64,000 bases of DNA from Fidelibacterota bacterium (GTDB lineage Bacteria; Fidelibacterota; Marinisomatia; Marinisomatales; UBA1611), in assembly GCA_016784605.1 (NCBI GenBank), contig JADHUI010000001.1:151248-215247 (forward strand), read 5' to 3'. This document shows, in pieces, positions 62,782-64,000 of the stretch (positions within the stretch are counted from its first letter, which is position 1; the number at the start of each line of letters is the position of its first letter). The position numbers were made by a program, and so were the translations under genes. The notes beneath the pieces were generated by a model, which was not told the origin of the DNA, did no database searches, and worked only from the letters and a program-made list of their open reading frames with translations.

Positions 62782-63366
62782 TTATTTTAGCCCAGCAGGA
62801 TAAGGGTGAGAAACTTCCTTTATCCGTTCTTCATAATTGAATTCTTTATAGGTTGGGCTGGCTTGATTATGACACACAACGCACATGGCTTCATTGGGAG
62901 TCCAAAGACCAACACTTTCTCCAGTGATTTCACCTGCAGTAATGGCGACCATTGTTTTCTTTTTCTTATAGTCACTTCCTGGACCATGACATGCTTCACA
63001 TCCCACATTTTGTAAGCCGGTCATTTTTTTTACGGCTTTTTTAGCTTTTTTATCATTTGGATCAAAATTCCAAAAATCATCCCCTTTTAATTCATAACCA
63101 TCTTTTTCATATCCGGTTGTATGGCACCGAAGACATTGTGCATTTTCCCAGGGGTTTCCTTCAACGCCAACACTTTTGGCAACTTCAATCGCTTTATCTG
63201 TTTTTAATGTTTCGAATGCCTGGGCATGAGGCCCTGCTTCCCATACTTTGAATTGTGCCCCTTTCTTTTTACTGTTGTGGCATGTTTTACATTTTTTAAC
63301 GCCTACATAATCTTGTGCAAATAAAAAGCCAAGAGAGATAATTAATAATACGAATATTCGTTTCAT
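62782..63366 (-). CDS. soluble tetraheme cytochrome c, c554-like
   Basis: 194 residues. Leader ends GFLFA, then Gln. Four CxxCH motifs: CKTCH (~residue 27), CLRCH (~80), CEACH with a CEACHGPGS context (~125) and CVVCH (~162). WEAGPHAQAFETL and the CEACHGPG phrase are typical of the cytochrome c554/multiheme family. It would be a soluble periplasmic electron carrier accepting from or donating to the membrane cytochromes encoded just downstream (31-bp gap). A good AAAGGAA lies 6 bases before the start. It is Lys-rich, unlike the acidic membrane cytochromes, which suits electrostatic docking. Confidence 0.87.
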   Translation of the reverse strand: MKRIFVLLIISLGFLFAQDYVGVKKCKTCHNSKKKGAQFKVWEAGPHAQAFETLKTDKAIEVAKSVGVEGNPWENAQCLRCHTTGYEKDGYELKGDDFWNFDPNDKKAKKAVKKMTGLQNVGCEACHGPGSDYKKKKTMVAITAGEITGESVGLWTPNEAMCVVCHNQASPTYKEFNYEERIKEVSHPYPAGLK

Positions 63367-63385
63367 GATTGATTCCTTTTTTTGG

Positions 63386-64000
63386 TTACTTAAGTAAAAC
63401 TATTTTTTGTGAGTTGGTAAAATGCTTCTTTCCATTTGTGGATATGGCTTTCATTTGGATAAGGTAAACACCGGAAGAGACCGATCTCCCGTTTTTATCT
63501 TTCCCATTCCAAATACTATGATGCGTTCCAGCCATGATGCTTTGATTCATTAGTTCTGTTACCACTCTTCCCGATAAATCAAATACCGTTAGTTTGATAT
63601 GACTGTTTTCCGGTATATCATATTTCAGCGTTGTAGTTGGATTAAATGGATTTGGATAGGAAGGATACATTGAATATGTCTCTGGCGTAGCATTCTTCTC
63701 ATTATTGGCTATCATTTGCTCAAAATCTTCAGGAGACAATTCAACCATATTGAGTTTTGAGCCATTTTTTCCTATTCCCATCGCTTCAAGGGTAATGGGA
63801 GTAACATTGTCTTGATCAATACGACCATTCCCCATACTACCTGCTCTGGTCATTCCTATATCAATTATATCTCCACTCCCGGGAGCAAATTCAGCTGCCA
63901 TTGGACTATAATACAGATATTTAATGGATTCATCTGACTTTTTATCTATATAATTGTATTCCAATTGCATATTTTCACTCACAGCAAAATCTCCTGGAAT
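63386..64000 (-). CDS. C-terminal part of a T9SS substrate, 5' end beyond the window
   Basis: The frame is open to the window edge, so at least 204 residues of a longer protein are seen; the GTG near 63982 is most likely internal (IPGDFAV precedes it in frame). The visible body (GSGDIIDIGMTRAGSMGNG) could be the end of a cohesin-like or beta-sandwich domain. The sorting domain has PSYPNPFNPTTTL, FDLSGRVVTELM, WNGKDKNGRSVSSGVYLIQM and the end QKIVLLK. It is 19 bp upstream of the tetraheme cytochrome gene on the same strand, so a surface protein and the cytochromes are likely co-transcribed. Confidence 0.78.
   Translation of the reverse strand: MPGDFAVSENMQLEYNYIDKKSDESIKYLYYSPMAAEFAPGSGDIIDIGMTRAGSMGNGRIDQDNVTPITLEAMGIGKNGSKLNMVELSPEDFEQMIANNEKNATPETYSMYPSYPNPFNPTTTLKYDIPENSHIKLTVFDLSGRVVTELMNQSIMAGTHHSIWNGKDKNGRSVSSGVYLIQMKAISTNGKKHFTNSQKIVLLK

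Noticed and set aside
1..64000. CRISPR arrays, prophage or insertion sequences
   Set aside because: No spaced direct repeats, integrase, transposase or terminal repeats were found.

Overview
The window looks like a low-GC, Gram-negative genome of the Fibrobacteres-Chlorobi-Bacteroidetes (FCB) superphylum. A 'Candidatus Marinimicrobia' (SAR406)-like lineage is the best guess. This rests on a SprA-type outer-membrane translocon, PorV/PorQ-like barrels, TonB receptors with N-terminal carboxypeptidase-like domains, and many secreted proteins ending in a C-terminal domain with the PNPFNP signature. It is inferred from protein families; no rRNA gene is present. I see no phage, IS element or CRISPR array.

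Layout. (i) 1-4,370: the 3' end of a metallo-hydrolase gene, alkD, small secreted proteins of which one is a collapsed T9SS-substrate gene, yqgE, and a 390-bp patch of decayed palindromic repeats. (ii) 4,370-8,870: a large TonB receptor, yedK and gpmA. (iii) 8,867-15,736: a leftward run with the ABC transporter FetAB, an S1/P1 nuclease, a nucleotide phosphodiesterase, a phytase-like secreted protein, a DUF971 protein, two surface proteins and a tRNA(CAU). (iv) 15,867-20,730: a purine-thionucleoside / 5'-deoxynucleoside salvage cluster: mtnA, a fused class II aldolase-dehydrogenase, an MTA/SAH/5'-deoxyadenosine-type deaminase and a 6-oxopurine-type phosphorylase. (v) 20,833-24,245: rlmB, a DUF3311 + SSS symporter pair, tRNA-Phe and rdgB. 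(vi) 24,281-56,794: about 32 kb of same-strand, mostly overlapping genes. It starts with sprA and a glutaminyl cyclase and continues with PorV-like barrels, lipoproteins, T9SS substrates, a second TonB receptor and a Nudix hydrolase. (vii) 56,780-64,000: a leftward T9SS esterase, two multiheme c / b-type cytochrome fusions (11 and 17 c-hemes), a tetraheme cytochrome and a truncated T9SS substrate.

How it fits together. Region vi reads as an export locus (translocon, N-terminal maturation enzyme, barrels, cargo). Of 25 proteins with a recognisable signal-peptidase-I-type leader, 18 have Gln directly after the predicted cleavage site, and the enzyme expected to cyclise it lies immediately after sprA. 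Region iv can be read as a complete route from methylthioadenosine or 5'-deoxyadenosine to DHAP plus a small alcohol. Region vii resembles a quinol-to-multiheme electron conduit.
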